Positions 1 to 5,174 of a stretch of DNA of 8,246 nucleotides are shown in pieces (within the stretch, counting starts at the first letter, position 1; each line of letters starts with the position of its first letter). The notes under the pieces are model-generated. The model searched no databases and was not told where the DNA came from. It saw only the letters and a program-made list of their open reading frames with translations. The stretch is taken from positions 1 through 8,246 of the forward strand of contig CALLVB010000005.1 of assembly GCA_938010795.1 (NCBI GenBank), written 5' to 3'. The position numbers and the translations under genes were made by a program. The DNA is from Minisyncoccota bacterium. Its GTDB lineage: Bacteria > Patescibacteriota > Minisyncoccia > Phycocordibacterales > GCA-2747955.

Positions 1-12
1 AAATATGCTTTT

Positions 13-42
13 TTGATATACTAGCTCCACTCATAGATATAT
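13..42 (+). promoter_or_regulatory. possible promoter of tRNA-Ile
   Basis: TTGATA at 13-18 resembles a -35 box. An AT-rich stretch at 37-42 (ATATAT), 18 bp further on, could serve as a -10 box and would start RNA just before the tRNA at 49. The -10 match is poor and the tRNA could instead be co-transcribed from beyond the window edge. Confidence 0.25.
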
Positions 43-48
43 GCGTAT

Positions 49-122
49 GCGCGTGTAGCTCAGTTGGTTAGAGCGCGTCACTGATAATGACGAGGTCCCA
101 GGTTCGAATCCTGGCATGCGCA
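49..122 (+). tRNA. tRNA-Ile (anticodon GAT)
   Basis: The sequence folds as a complete cloverleaf. The acceptor stem GCGCGTG (49-55) pairs with CATGCGC (115-121) with one G-T pair. The D arm follows TAGCTCAG. The anticodon stem CGTCA/TGACG (76-80 and 88-92) is perfect and encloses loop CTGATAA with GAT at 83-85. The T arm is CCAGG/CCTGG around TTCGAAT (98-114). The discriminator is A122. The 3' CCA is not encoded (the next bases are CAA), so a CCA-adding enzyme must finish it. It decodes ATC and ATT. A hairpin terminator follows directly. Confidence 0.97.
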
Positions 123-135
123 CAAAGAAATAGAT

Positions 136-158
136 AACTGCTTTCGCAGTTTTTCTTG
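136..158 (+). terminator. Rho-independent terminator after tRNA-Ile
   Basis: The 6-bp stem AACTGC/GCAGTT (136-141 and 146-151) with loop TTTC runs into a T-rich tract (150-160). It lies 13 bases beyond the tRNA and separates it from the promoter of the next gene. Confidence 0.8.
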
Positions 159-168
159 TTTATATTAT

Positions 169-197
169 TTGACATAATATATAAATAATTGTATTAT
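169..197 (+). promoter_or_regulatory. consensus sigma70-type promoter of the 157-residue gene
   Basis: A perfect -35 box TTGACA (169-174) is followed by a 17-bp AT-rich spacer and a -10 box TATTAT (192-197). Standard spacing puts the RNA start at about 204, which is the first base of the inverted repeat GTTACC/GGTAAC. It is the best promoter match in the window and serves only the following gene. Confidence 0.8.
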
Positions 198-203
198 ATA
201 TAC

Positions 204-219
204 GTTACCGACTGGTAAC
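204..219 (+). repeat. inverted repeat at the predicted transcript 5' end
   Basis: GTTACC (204-209) and GGTAAC (214-219) are perfect inverted copies around GACT. Because the predicted RNA start is about 204, the mRNA would begin with a 6-bp, 4-nt-loop hairpin. It could protect the 5' end from decay, or the DNA dyad could be an operator just downstream of the promoter. The sequence cannot tell these apart. Confidence 0.6.
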
Positions 220-244
220 TGGGTGTGTAATCATGCCACCTAAA

Positions 245-257
245 TCCTAACTAGGAG
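245..257 (+). promoter_or_regulatory. Shine-Dalgarno site within a small self-complementary element
   Basis: AGGAG at 253-257 lies six bases ahead of the ATG at 264, which is ideal spacing and fixes this start. TCCT at 245-248 is complementary to AGGA at 253-256 across a 4-nt gap (AACT), so the site could fold on itself weakly. No other gene in the window has a comparably placed ribosome binding site at its chosen start. Confidence 0.7.
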
Positions 258-263
258 AAAAAA

Positions 264-737
264 ATGCTCATTTCAAACATAAAGGGCGACAATCTTGCAG
301 TATTAGAACAAGGGTGTGAAAGATATGCCACAATGATCTACGAGGTTGCAACAGGTAAAATTGCAACTGGTTTTAAATCCATTACCTATTCATATAATGA
401 TGACGGTCGTGTAAACCAAGGTTATTTCATGGCCAAGTTTATTTCAAAGAAAAACAAACGCACTGGTGTATCAAAAGAGTTTCAGGTACTGCTGATCATA
501 ACAGCAGTAGAAGACACTAAGTCGTGGAATATAATGGATGGATCAGCTCTCTCTGTCAGCGAAAAAGAATCTGGTGAGAAAAAGTTTAAATCCTGGAATA
601 TCTATTTTACGCCAAATAGCGGAATTGCCCTTGAAGCGGAAACTGTCCGAGCAGACTGGTACTGCGGAACAAGTTTTGCAGATAGACAAAGGAGTCAAAA
701 AATTTCAACTGAAAGGAGAAATTATATCCAACTCTAG
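264..737 (+). CDS. hypothetical protein, 157 residues, stand-alone transcription unit
   Basis: I do not recognise this protein. It has no signal peptide or membrane segment and looks soluble. Visible features are two copies of the pentapeptide KSWNI (residues 86-90 and 109-113), a Lys/Arg-rich patch at 62-67 (KKNKRT), a hydrophobic strand QVLLIITAV at 74-82, cysteines only at 18 and 134, and a basic polar tail from 141. The start is set by AGGAG six bases upstream. A second frame is open from about 535 to 783 across the last third, so a frameshift near 600-680 is conceivable. However, its stop lies inside the terminator stem, so the frame ending at 737 is preferred. The gene has its own consensus promoter and terminator and lies between tRNA-Ile and the convergent murD, which suggests an independently expressed and possibly acquired cargo gene. 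Function is unknown. Confidence 0.7.
   Translation: MLISNIKGDNLAVLEQGCERYATMIYEVATGKIATGFKSITYSYNDDGRVNQGYFMAKFISKKNKRTGVSKEFQVLLIITAVEDTKSWNIMDGSALSVSEKESGEKKFKSWNIYFTPNSGIALEAETVRADWYCGTSFADRQRSQKISTERRNYIQL
487..509 (+). repeat. perfect 8-bp inverted repeat inside the 157-residue gene
   Basis: TACTGCTG (487-494) and CAGCAGTA (502-509) are exact inverted copies around the 7-nt loop ATCATAA. No T tract follows on either strand, so it is not a normal terminator. It encodes the strand VLLIITAV and may be a chance or structural mRNA hairpin. Confidence 0.55.
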
Positions 738-757
738 CTCTCTCTGCTCTTCACTTC

Positions 758-788
758 ACTACTCCATAATTCATATGGAGTAGTTTTT
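758..788 (+). terminator. strong terminator of the 157-residue gene
   Basis: A 10-bp perfect stem, ACTACTCCAT (758-767) and ATGGAGTAGT (775-784), closes loop AATTCAT and runs into TTTT then more T-rich sequence. It begins 20 bases after the TAG stop. On the minus strand the same hairpin lies just past the murD stop but is followed by a purine-rich stretch, so it would be a poor terminator for murD. Confidence 0.9.
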
Positions 789-790
789 AT

Positions 791-2167
791 TTAAATTTTT
801 TTAATATGTTCGTTATACTGATCTCCTCTCTCATATTCATTGAGGAACACCCCAAACGATGCTGCTCCTGGAGACAGGACTACTACATCTCCTTTTTGTT
901 TCGCAGAATCAATATGTGTCCACGCCTCCTCCATTGAATTAACTACTTGGAGTCTTTCTTTCATACTCTCTGAAACAAGGAATAAAATCTTATCTGTTGC
1001 TGCCCCAGCAAATAACACACCATAAGAAACAAGCTCTGGCAGGGCGACTGCTAACTGCAAGTATTCAAATTCTTTATCTGCTCCACCACCAAACCACAAT
1101 ATATTTGCCTCTGGATGTTCTTCCCTGATTGCAATAAGACTGGCATATGTAGAAGTTGGAGTTGTAGAATTATTATCGTCGTAATAATGTATCCCATCTT
1201 TCTCCCCCACATGTCTGAGTCTACCCTCCATAGGAACATATGTTCCTAAAGCAGAAACTATCTCGTCTCGTAACATCCCTGTCTGTTGCACCGCAGCATA
1301 TGCCAGGGCTGCATTTTCTCGATTGTGATCACCGAGTACTTGCAATACTAAGTCTTCTGGCAATACTGATGGTGACACATCTTCGACTTGGTCTGGAACA
1401 ACACCTCCAAATAATTGAATCTGACCAAACGCTTGTTTCGAAACAAAACAAATCCCTAACTCATCTTGGTTTTTATAAATATACGACTTATCTTTAAAGT
1501 ACAATTCCATAGATCCACCATAGTAATTAAGGTGATCCTCAAAGAAGTTTGTGAATACTGAAATCTGAGGTGAGATGCCCGCTTCTCCAAACCCTTGTAA
1601 TTGCCATGAGTCTAATTCTGCCACGAGTATGTCTCCGGATTGAATATGCTCTAAGACAGGTAGATTTGCGACACCACGAACGTTTCCAGCTACATGATAG
1701 GATCTGTTGCTTGCTTTACATATGTGCTCTATCATGTCTGTTACCGTAGATTTACCTTTTGTTCCTGTTACACCGATAGTGGTTATCTCTAATAATTCAG
1801 AAGCAATTTGAAATAACCATGCTGAACTTGTATGTACAGGTACTCCAACCTTATTAACTGCTTTAATATACTCAGAATCAAGAGGTACCCCTGAAGCCTT
1901 AAGCACGTAATCACAGTCAGTGAAGTCTTGTATCCTGTGCTCTCCCAATACAAAAGTTACCCTGCTCTTTTCGTCTTCTGAAAGTTGTAGAAGTAATTTT
2001 TCTCGTGAAGCCTGAATATCAGGTTCGTCTCTATAGTCAGTAATCAAAACGTGTGCTCCTTGTTGTACTAAAAAAAGTATATCTCCAAAAGAACGACCGT
2101 TTGGACCGAAACCCATCTTGGTCACTCGTTTGTCTTTAAAATAGTGTGAGAATAGCTCTAGCTTCAT
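791..2167 (-). CDS. murD: UDP-N-acetylmuramoylalanine--D-glutamate ligase (MurD), divergent
   Basis: This cytoplasmic ATP-dependent ligase adds D-glutamate to UDP-MurNAc-L-Ala in peptidoglycan precursor synthesis. The 458 residues are of normal family length and show the three Mur-ligase domains. They are an N-terminal Rossmann-like UDP-binding part (GFGPNGRSFGD, 19-29), a central ATPase with P-loop GVTGTKGKST (132-141), AELDSWQLQGF (183-193), EDHLNYYG (210-217) and a lysine at about 227 that aligns with the carbamylated one, and a C-terminal domain with GDHNREN (279-285), GRLRHV (315-320), GGGADKEF (360-367) and LSPGAASFGVF (431-441). Some motifs depart from the usual form: ELSSFQL reads ELDSWQL, GNIG reads GNVR, and the lysine of DSKATN is replaced (DNNSTT). 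The start lies three bases after the stop of a small membrane-protein gene and has no SD site, suggesting translational coupling. No clear terminator follows. Confidence 0.9.
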   Translation of the reverse strand: MKLELFSHYFKDKRVTKMGFGPNGRSFGDILFLVQQGAHVLITDYRDEPDIQASREKLLLQLSEDEKSRVTFVLGEHRIQDFTDCDYVLKASGVPLDSEYIKAVNKVGVPVHTSSAWLFQIASELLEITTIGVTGTKGKSTVTDMIEHICKASNRSYHVAGNVRGVANLPVLEHIQSGDILVAELDSWQLQGFGEAGISPQISVFTNFFEDHLNYYGGSMELYFKDKSYIYKNQDELGICFVSKQAFGQIQLFGGVVPDQVEDVSPSVLPEDLVLQVLGDHNRENAALAYAAVQQTGMLRDEIVSALGTYVPMEGRLRHVGEKDGIHYYDDNNSTTPTSTYASLIAIREEHPEANILWFGGGADKEFEYLQLAVALPELVSYGVLFAGAATDKILFLVSESMKERLQVVNSMEEAWTHIDSAKQKGDVVVLSPGAASFGVFLNEYERGDQYNEHIKKI

Positions 2168-2170
2168 AGC

Positions 2171-2335
2171 TTATTGAAAGAGTGATATATCAGTGTCATC
2201 AACCCCTGTTTGAGTGTGTACCAAATAACCATTTACAAAAAACATAAGGAATAATATAAAAATAATACCAGTAAGAGCCCACATAAAATGCGACTTACCT
2301 TTTATTTGTTTGTGAGAATTATTATTGTGTTTCAT
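2171..2335 (-). CDS. small single-pass membrane protein, 54 residues, upstream of murD
   Basis: I do not recognise it. It has a basic/polar N-terminus rich in Asn, His and Lys (residues 1-16), one hydrophobic helix at about 17-39 (FMWALTGIIFILFLMFFV within it) and a short acidic tail (VDDTD). The positive-inside rule predicts N-in, C-out. It lacks the coiled coil expected of FtsL or DivIC, although a small bitopic protein before a mur gene invites that comparison. The ATG at 2335 is chosen. A TTG six codons upstream (2353) would give 60 residues but overlaps the preceding small ORF. There is no SD site. Gaps of seven bases to the ORF before it and three bases to murD mark it as part of one operon. 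Confidence 0.6.
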   Translation of the reverse strand: MKHNNNSHKQIKGKSHFMWALTGIIFILFLMFFVNGYLVHTQTGVDDTDISLFQ

Positions 2336-2342
2336 AGATGAA

Positions 2343-2468
2343 TTAAATATCAATTGCGTCCGAAATAGCTAATAAGAATAAAATAATAAGTGAGATGATA
2401 ATAAGATATGGACCATACATGAAAAACGAAAAGCGTCGTTTTTTTGATTCTTCATGTATTTCTTTCAT
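2343..2468 (-). CDS. very small membrane protein, 41 residues, first gene of the murD unit
   Basis: This short ORF starts at ATG 2468 and ends with TAA at 2343. The N-terminal dozen residues are charged, with a KKRR cluster at 9-12, and are followed by a hydrophobic segment at about 13-36 (including PYLIIISLIILFLLAI) and a short acidic end (SDAIDI). A basic cluster just before one membrane helix gives an N-in, C-out topology and is unlikely in random sequence. A TATAAT box lies so close that the predicted RNA start is the A of the ATG. The stop is seven bases before the ATG of the 54-codon membrane-protein ORF, and together they precede murD. I do not recognise the family. It could also be a leader ORF that controls the genes behind it. 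Confidence 0.55.
   Translation of the reverse strand: MKEIHEESKKRRFSFFMYGPYLIIISLIILFLLAISDAIDI
2415..2459 (-). repeat. compound inverted repeat near the start of the murD operon mRNA
   Basis: The outer arms ATACATGAA (2415-2423) and TTCATGTAT (2451-2459) are perfect 9-bp inverted copies. Inside them AAAAACGA (2422-2429) and TCGTTTTT (2436-2443) form another 8-bp pair around a 6-nt loop. The arms share two bases, so the full outer and inner stems compete slightly. The element lies in codons 4-18 of the 41-codon ORF. Confidence 0.55.
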
Positions 2469-2474
2469 CTCCCT

Positions 2475-2503
2475 ATTATAGCCTGTATCGAACAAAAGAA
2501 AAA
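2475..2503 (-). promoter_or_regulatory. promoter of the small-ORF/murD unit, probably leaderless
   Basis: On the minus strand TATAAT occupies 2480 to 2475. Standard geometry (start seven bases after the last T) gives +1 at 2468, the A of the first ATG. The -35 position (about 2498-2503) reads only TTTTTC and falls in the U tract of the preceding terminator, so -35 recognition would be weak. Confidence 0.55.
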
Positions 2504-2523
2504 AGTGGACAGATCCACTTTTT
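2494..2523 (-). terminator. Rho-independent terminator of the ribosomal operon
   Basis: On the minus strand AAAAAGTGGA pairs with TCCACTTTTT (2514-2523 with 2500-2509) around a 4-nt loop and continues as TCTTTT. It begins 14 bases after the rpsI stop and ends the infA-rpsI transcript. The next promoter begins within its tail. Confidence 0.9.
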
Positions 2524-2537
2524 CATCGTTATATAGA

Positions 2538-3023
2538 TTATCGTTTTACCCAGGCTGGTGCCTTTCGAGCTTTGAGTAATCCAAACTTCTTTCGTTCTAC
2601 TGATCGTGGATCTCGCTTAAGGTATCCCTTGGCTTTAAGTGGAGACCGCAACTCTTCATCGATTACTACTAGTGCACGAGCAATTCCTAATCGGATCGCT
2701 TCTGATTGTGCATTAGGACCACTTCCTTTGACGTATGCAGATACTGTGTAATGCTCTTTTTGTTCATCAACAAGCAGTGCTTGTCTAGCTTTTAAACGCA
2801 TCTCATCAGTACCAAAATATTCATCACAAGTTTTTCCATTTACAAAAACTTCTGTTTTCTTCGCAGGGTATAGTCTTACTCGTGCTACAGCAGTTTTACG
2901 TCGTCCAAGTGCTTGTGTATATTCTCCTTTTGCTGGGATAACACCCCCCATTCGTTCCTTCACAACAGAAAGCACTGCTTTCTTTTTGTTCTTGGTTATA
3001 TTTCTGTGATATGTATCTGCCAT
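2538..3023 (-). CDS. rpsI: 30S ribosomal protein S9, N-terminally extended
   Basis: S9 is a small-subunit protein whose basic C-terminal tail reaches the P-site tRNA. The family core is clear from about residue 34: YTQALGRRKTAVARVRLYP, then GKTCDEYF, KGSGPNAQSEAIRLGIARAL, LKRDPRSVERKKFG, and the conserved end KARKAPAWVKR. Total length is 161 residues against about 130 usually, because of roughly 30 extra basic residues at the N-terminus. ATG 3023 lies five bases after the rplM stop and is taken as the start. ATG 2951 (residue 25) would give 137 residues, nearer the usual size, and has AAGGAA just upstream, so it is a real alternative. This is the last gene of the operon before its terminator. 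Confidence 0.95.
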   Translation of the reverse strand: MADTYHRNITKNKKKAVLSVVKERMGGVIPAKGEYTQALGRRKTAVARVRLYPAKKTEVFVNGKTCDEYFGTDEMRLKARQALLVDEQKEHYTVSAYVKGSGPNAQSEAIRLGIARALVVIDEELRSPLKAKGYLKRDPRSVERKKFGLLKARKAPAWVKR

Positions 3024-3028
3024 AGTAA

Positions 3029-3376
3029 TTATTTAATTGTTAAGTTCTTCATCATCTCAGGACGTAACTTGTTTCCTGGAAGCATCCCGTATACAGCTTT
3101 TTTAAAAACTTCTGCGGTACCTTTATCTGCGATCACTTTCTCCATATTGTACTCACGTCTACCACCTGGATATCCAGTATAGTGATCGTACGTTTTTGAA
3201 GCTTTTTTCTTTGCTGTCATGTCTAACATGTCAATGTTCTCAACAGTAACAGCTACATCAGAAACTTTGTTTCGCGCAAAATCAGGAAGTTGTTTTCCCA
3301 TAAGAAGAACAGCAACTTCAGATGCTAGTCGTCCTAATCGTTTTCCTGCTGCGTCAATGTTATATTCGTGTGTCAT
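3029..3376 (-). CDS. rplM: 50S ribosomal protein L13, short form
   Basis: L13 is an early-assembling large-subunit protein. Recognisable parts are YNIDAAGKRLGRLASEVAVLLMGK (5-28, shown here as the usual N-terminal motif IDA.GK.LGRLAS), DVAVTVENIDML (40-51), the hallmark HYTGYPGG (65-72) and AVYGMLPGNKLRPEMMKNL (94-112). The protein ends at residue 115, while most bacterial L13 have about 140. The C-terminal stretch that usually carries YAG.EHPH is missing, and the N-terminus is also short. A TAA stop and the next ATG five bases later show that the end is genuine, not a frameshift. It is paired with rpsI as in most bacteria. Confidence 0.95.
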   Translation of the reverse strand: MTHEYNIDAAGKRLGRLASEVAVLLMGKQLPDFARNKVSDVAVTVENIDMLDMTAKKKASKTYDHYTGYPGGRREYNMEKVIADKGTAEVFKKAVYGMLPGNKLRPEMMKNLTIK

Positions 3377-3424
3377 AGTATGTATATTATGGAGATGCTA
3401 CGTTTGTAGTTCCGGTATTGTACC

Positions 3425-3790
3425 TTAATCTTGTACAAATTCAATTACTGCCAATGCTGCACCGTCTGAACCATTTCGGTTCCTGGTTTTAACAATACGC
3501 AAGTACCCACCTGGTCTGTCCATGTATCGTTTTGCGATGTCTTCAATTAGTTTACGAGTGGCTTTATCTCCACCACTTCCTAGTTTTGAATTAAGAAGTC
3601 TCCTGTTTGCAAGAGTATCTACTTTTGCTTTTGTAACAAGTTTCTCTACGTACGATCGAATAGCTTTAGCCTTAGCTTCAGTTGTTTCGATATGTTCGTG
3701 AGTGATAAGAGCAATAGCAAGTGATCGCATAAGCGCTCGACGACTATTTCTCTCTCGTCCAAATTTTTTGTTTGTATTGTGATGTCTCAT
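3425..3790 (-). CDS. rplQ: 50S ribosomal protein L17
   Basis: L17 is a large-subunit protein near the exit tunnel. The N-terminus matches the family: MRHHNTNKKFGRERNSRRALMRSLA in form MRH....KLGR...HR.AL.R.L, followed by LITHEHIETTEAKAKAIR (28-45), LVTKAK (51-56), NRRLLNSKL (62-70) and the C-terminal GGYLRIVKTRNRNGSDGAALAVIEF (94-118, typically GGYTRI.K...R.GD.A.MA.IEL). The 121 residues are full length. It follows rpoA by 24 bases, the standard order at the end of an alpha operon. No SD site is seen before the ATG. Confidence 0.96.
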   Translation of the reverse strand: MRHHNTNKKFGRERNSRRALMRSLAIALITHEHIETTEAKAKAIRSYVEKLVTKAKVDTLANRRLLNSKLGSGGDKATRKLIEDIAKRYMDRPGGYLRIVKTRNRNGSDGAALAVIEFVQD

Positions 3791-3814
3791 AATTCTTGTA
3801 TTACCAATTGATTC

Positions 3815-4501
3815 CTATGCAGCCTCTGGTGCCATTGCTTGTAATTGTTCGATCATAATCTCAATTGCCTGATCAATTACTTCTCTTGGAGTAAGTGTTC
3901 CGTCAGTTTCAATTGAAAAGTTAATTCGGTTAAAGTCTGTCCTGTCACCCACACGCATATTCTCAACTTCGTAAGATGCTCGACGAATAGGCGTAAATGA
4001 TGAATCAAGAACGATAGTCCCTACAGGAATTTTTCCTTCATACATGTTCTCTTTTGAAACATATCCGATTCCTCGTTTTAATGTCACAAGTACTTCGAAT
4101 GACGCTTTCTTATCAGTTGCTGTCAGAATATGTGCATCTTTAGATACTACTTCTACTTCTGAAGGAGCGACTATATCTTTTGCAGTATATGATTTGTTTC
4201 CAGACACAGTAAGCTTTACTTCAGCTTCATCAACTCCTTGTAATCGGAATACACATTTCTTAAGATTAAGAAGAATATTAATTACGTCTTCAGATACACC
4301 TTCTAGTGTAGAGAACTCATGAGGGACTCCGTCAATTTTTACTGATGCAACTGCAACCCCTGGAATAGATGACAAGATAATTCGACGTAGTGAATTACCA
4401 AGAGTATGTCCATATCCTGGGTATAGGTTTTCAATAGAGTATGTTCCTTTGAATCCTTCTTCTGATACTGTTTGTGGTTTTGTTGGTAGTGTGATGCTCA
4501 T
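3815..4501 (-). CDS. rpoA: DNA-directed RNA polymerase subunit alpha, N-terminal domain only
   Basis: The alpha dimer nucleates assembly of RNA polymerase. Residues 26-48 hold the dimerisation motif GYGHTLGNSLRRIILSS, and the insert domain follows (IDGVPHEFSTLEGVSEDV 56-73, NLKK 79-82). The second half of the NTD shows PIRRASYEVENMRVGDRTDF (171-190), then TDGTLTPREVIDQA (199-212). The protein stops at residue 228 with TAG, about 80-100 residues short of the usual 310-330. The helix-hairpin-helix CTD that contacts UP elements and class I activators is absent. rplQ follows after 24 bases, so there is no room for a displaced CTD in this operon. This implies promoter recognition without alpha-CTD contacts unless a CTD is encoded elsewhere. 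Confidence 0.97.
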   Translation of the reverse strand: MSITLPTKPQTVSEEGFKGTYSIENLYPGYGHTLGNSLRRIILSSIPGVAVASVKIDGVPHEFSTLEGVSEDVINILLNLKKCVFRLQGVDEAEVKLTVSGNKSYTAKDIVAPSEVEVVSKDAHILTATDKKASFEVLVTLKRGIGYVSKENMYEGKIPVGTIVLDSSFTPIRRASYEVENMRVGDRTDFNRINFSIETDGTLTPREVIDQAIEIMIEQLQAMAPEAA

Positions 4502-4551
4502 ATGCTTGTTGTTATATGACTTGCAATGGTGTGAACTGAGTGCTTGATTGA

Positions 4552-5148
4552 CTATCGTGTATAGAACTCAATAATCTTTTTAAAATCAAATTCGTGACGG
4601 TCTGTGGTTGGTAGCTCCGCGATAGTTGCTTCCATCTTTTTGAAATCAACTTTCATCCAGTTTGGTGCTTTGTATGCTGAACGTCGCTCAGCAAGATTAG
4701 CAAATACCGTTTTCTTTTGACTTCCCTCTCTAATTCCGATAACGTCCCCCACCTTAATTTGCATTGAAGGAATGTTATTTTTTCTTCCGTTAACTGTAAT
4801 GTGTCCGTGAGATGTTAACTGACGTGCCATTCGACGCGTATCAGCTAAACCTGCTCTATACACTACTGAGTCAAGACGACGTTCTAATAGTCCATATAAG
4901 TTCGAGAGTGTTTCATTTCCTGATGCTAGTGAAGTCTTTACATATCCACTTAACTTCTTTTCTTTCAAACCATACGTAAGTCGTAATTTTTGTTTCTCCA
5001 TCAGCTGTTTATTGTAGTCAGATGGTTGTCGTCTCCTTCGTACTGGTTTTCGCTTTTGTTGACGAATAGCAAATTTTTGAGTTTGTGTTTTCTCAAAGAT
5101 TGGCCCTAGCCGTCGTGCGATTTTATATTTTGCTCCAATTGGTAACAT
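4552..5148 (-). CDS. rpsD: 30S ribosomal protein S4
   Basis: S4 is a primary 16S rRNA-binding protein of the 30S body. The 198 residues show a basic N-terminal part (KIARRLG 9-15, KRKPVRRRRQPSDY 32-45), then the conserved LMEKQKLRLTYGLKEKK (49-65), and an S4 RNA-binding domain from about 89 to 150 with ERRLDSVVYRAG, ARQLTSHGHITVNG and the IREGS region. The C-terminus PNWMKVDFKKMEATI (162-176) corresponds to the family's P.WL..D...M.G. No zinc-type cysteines are present, so it is the cysteine-free form. It lies between rpsK and rpoA as in the E. coli alpha operon, where S4 is the autogenous repressor. I see no recognisable S4 pseudoknot here. The stop is TAG. Confidence 0.96.
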   Translation of the reverse strand: MLPIGAKYKIARRLGPIFEKTQTQKFAIRQQKRKPVRRRRQPSDYNKQLMEKQKLRLTYGLKEKKLSGYVKTSLASGNETLSNLYGLLERRLDSVVYRAGLADTRRMARQLTSHGHITVNGRKNNIPSMQIKVGDVIGIREGSQKKTVFANLAERRSAYKAPNWMKVDFKKMEATIAELPTTDRHEFDFKKIIEFYTR

Positions 5149-5174
5149 ATGCGTATTATTAAATTAAAAAATGA

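Noticed and set aside
100..122. tRNA-Ile 3' end as an integration site for the adjacent orphan gene
   Set aside because: I found no second copy of the tRNA 3' end and no integrase in the window.
538..783. Open frame overlapping the last third of the 157-residue gene
   Set aside because: It has no SD site and its stop lies in the 3' arm of the terminator stem, so translation would disrupt termination. Kept only as a possible frameshift extension.
758..784. Hairpin as terminator for murD on the minus strand
   Set aside because: On that strand it is followed by purine-rich sequence without a U tract, so at best it acts weakly.
840..1497. Plus-strand ORFs opposite murD
   Set aside because: They are antisense to a clear MurD reading frame and show no family features or ribosome binding site.
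2913..4322. Plus-strand ORFs opposite rpsI, rplM and rpoA
   Set aside because: They are mirror-strand shadows of conserved ribosomal and polymerase genes.
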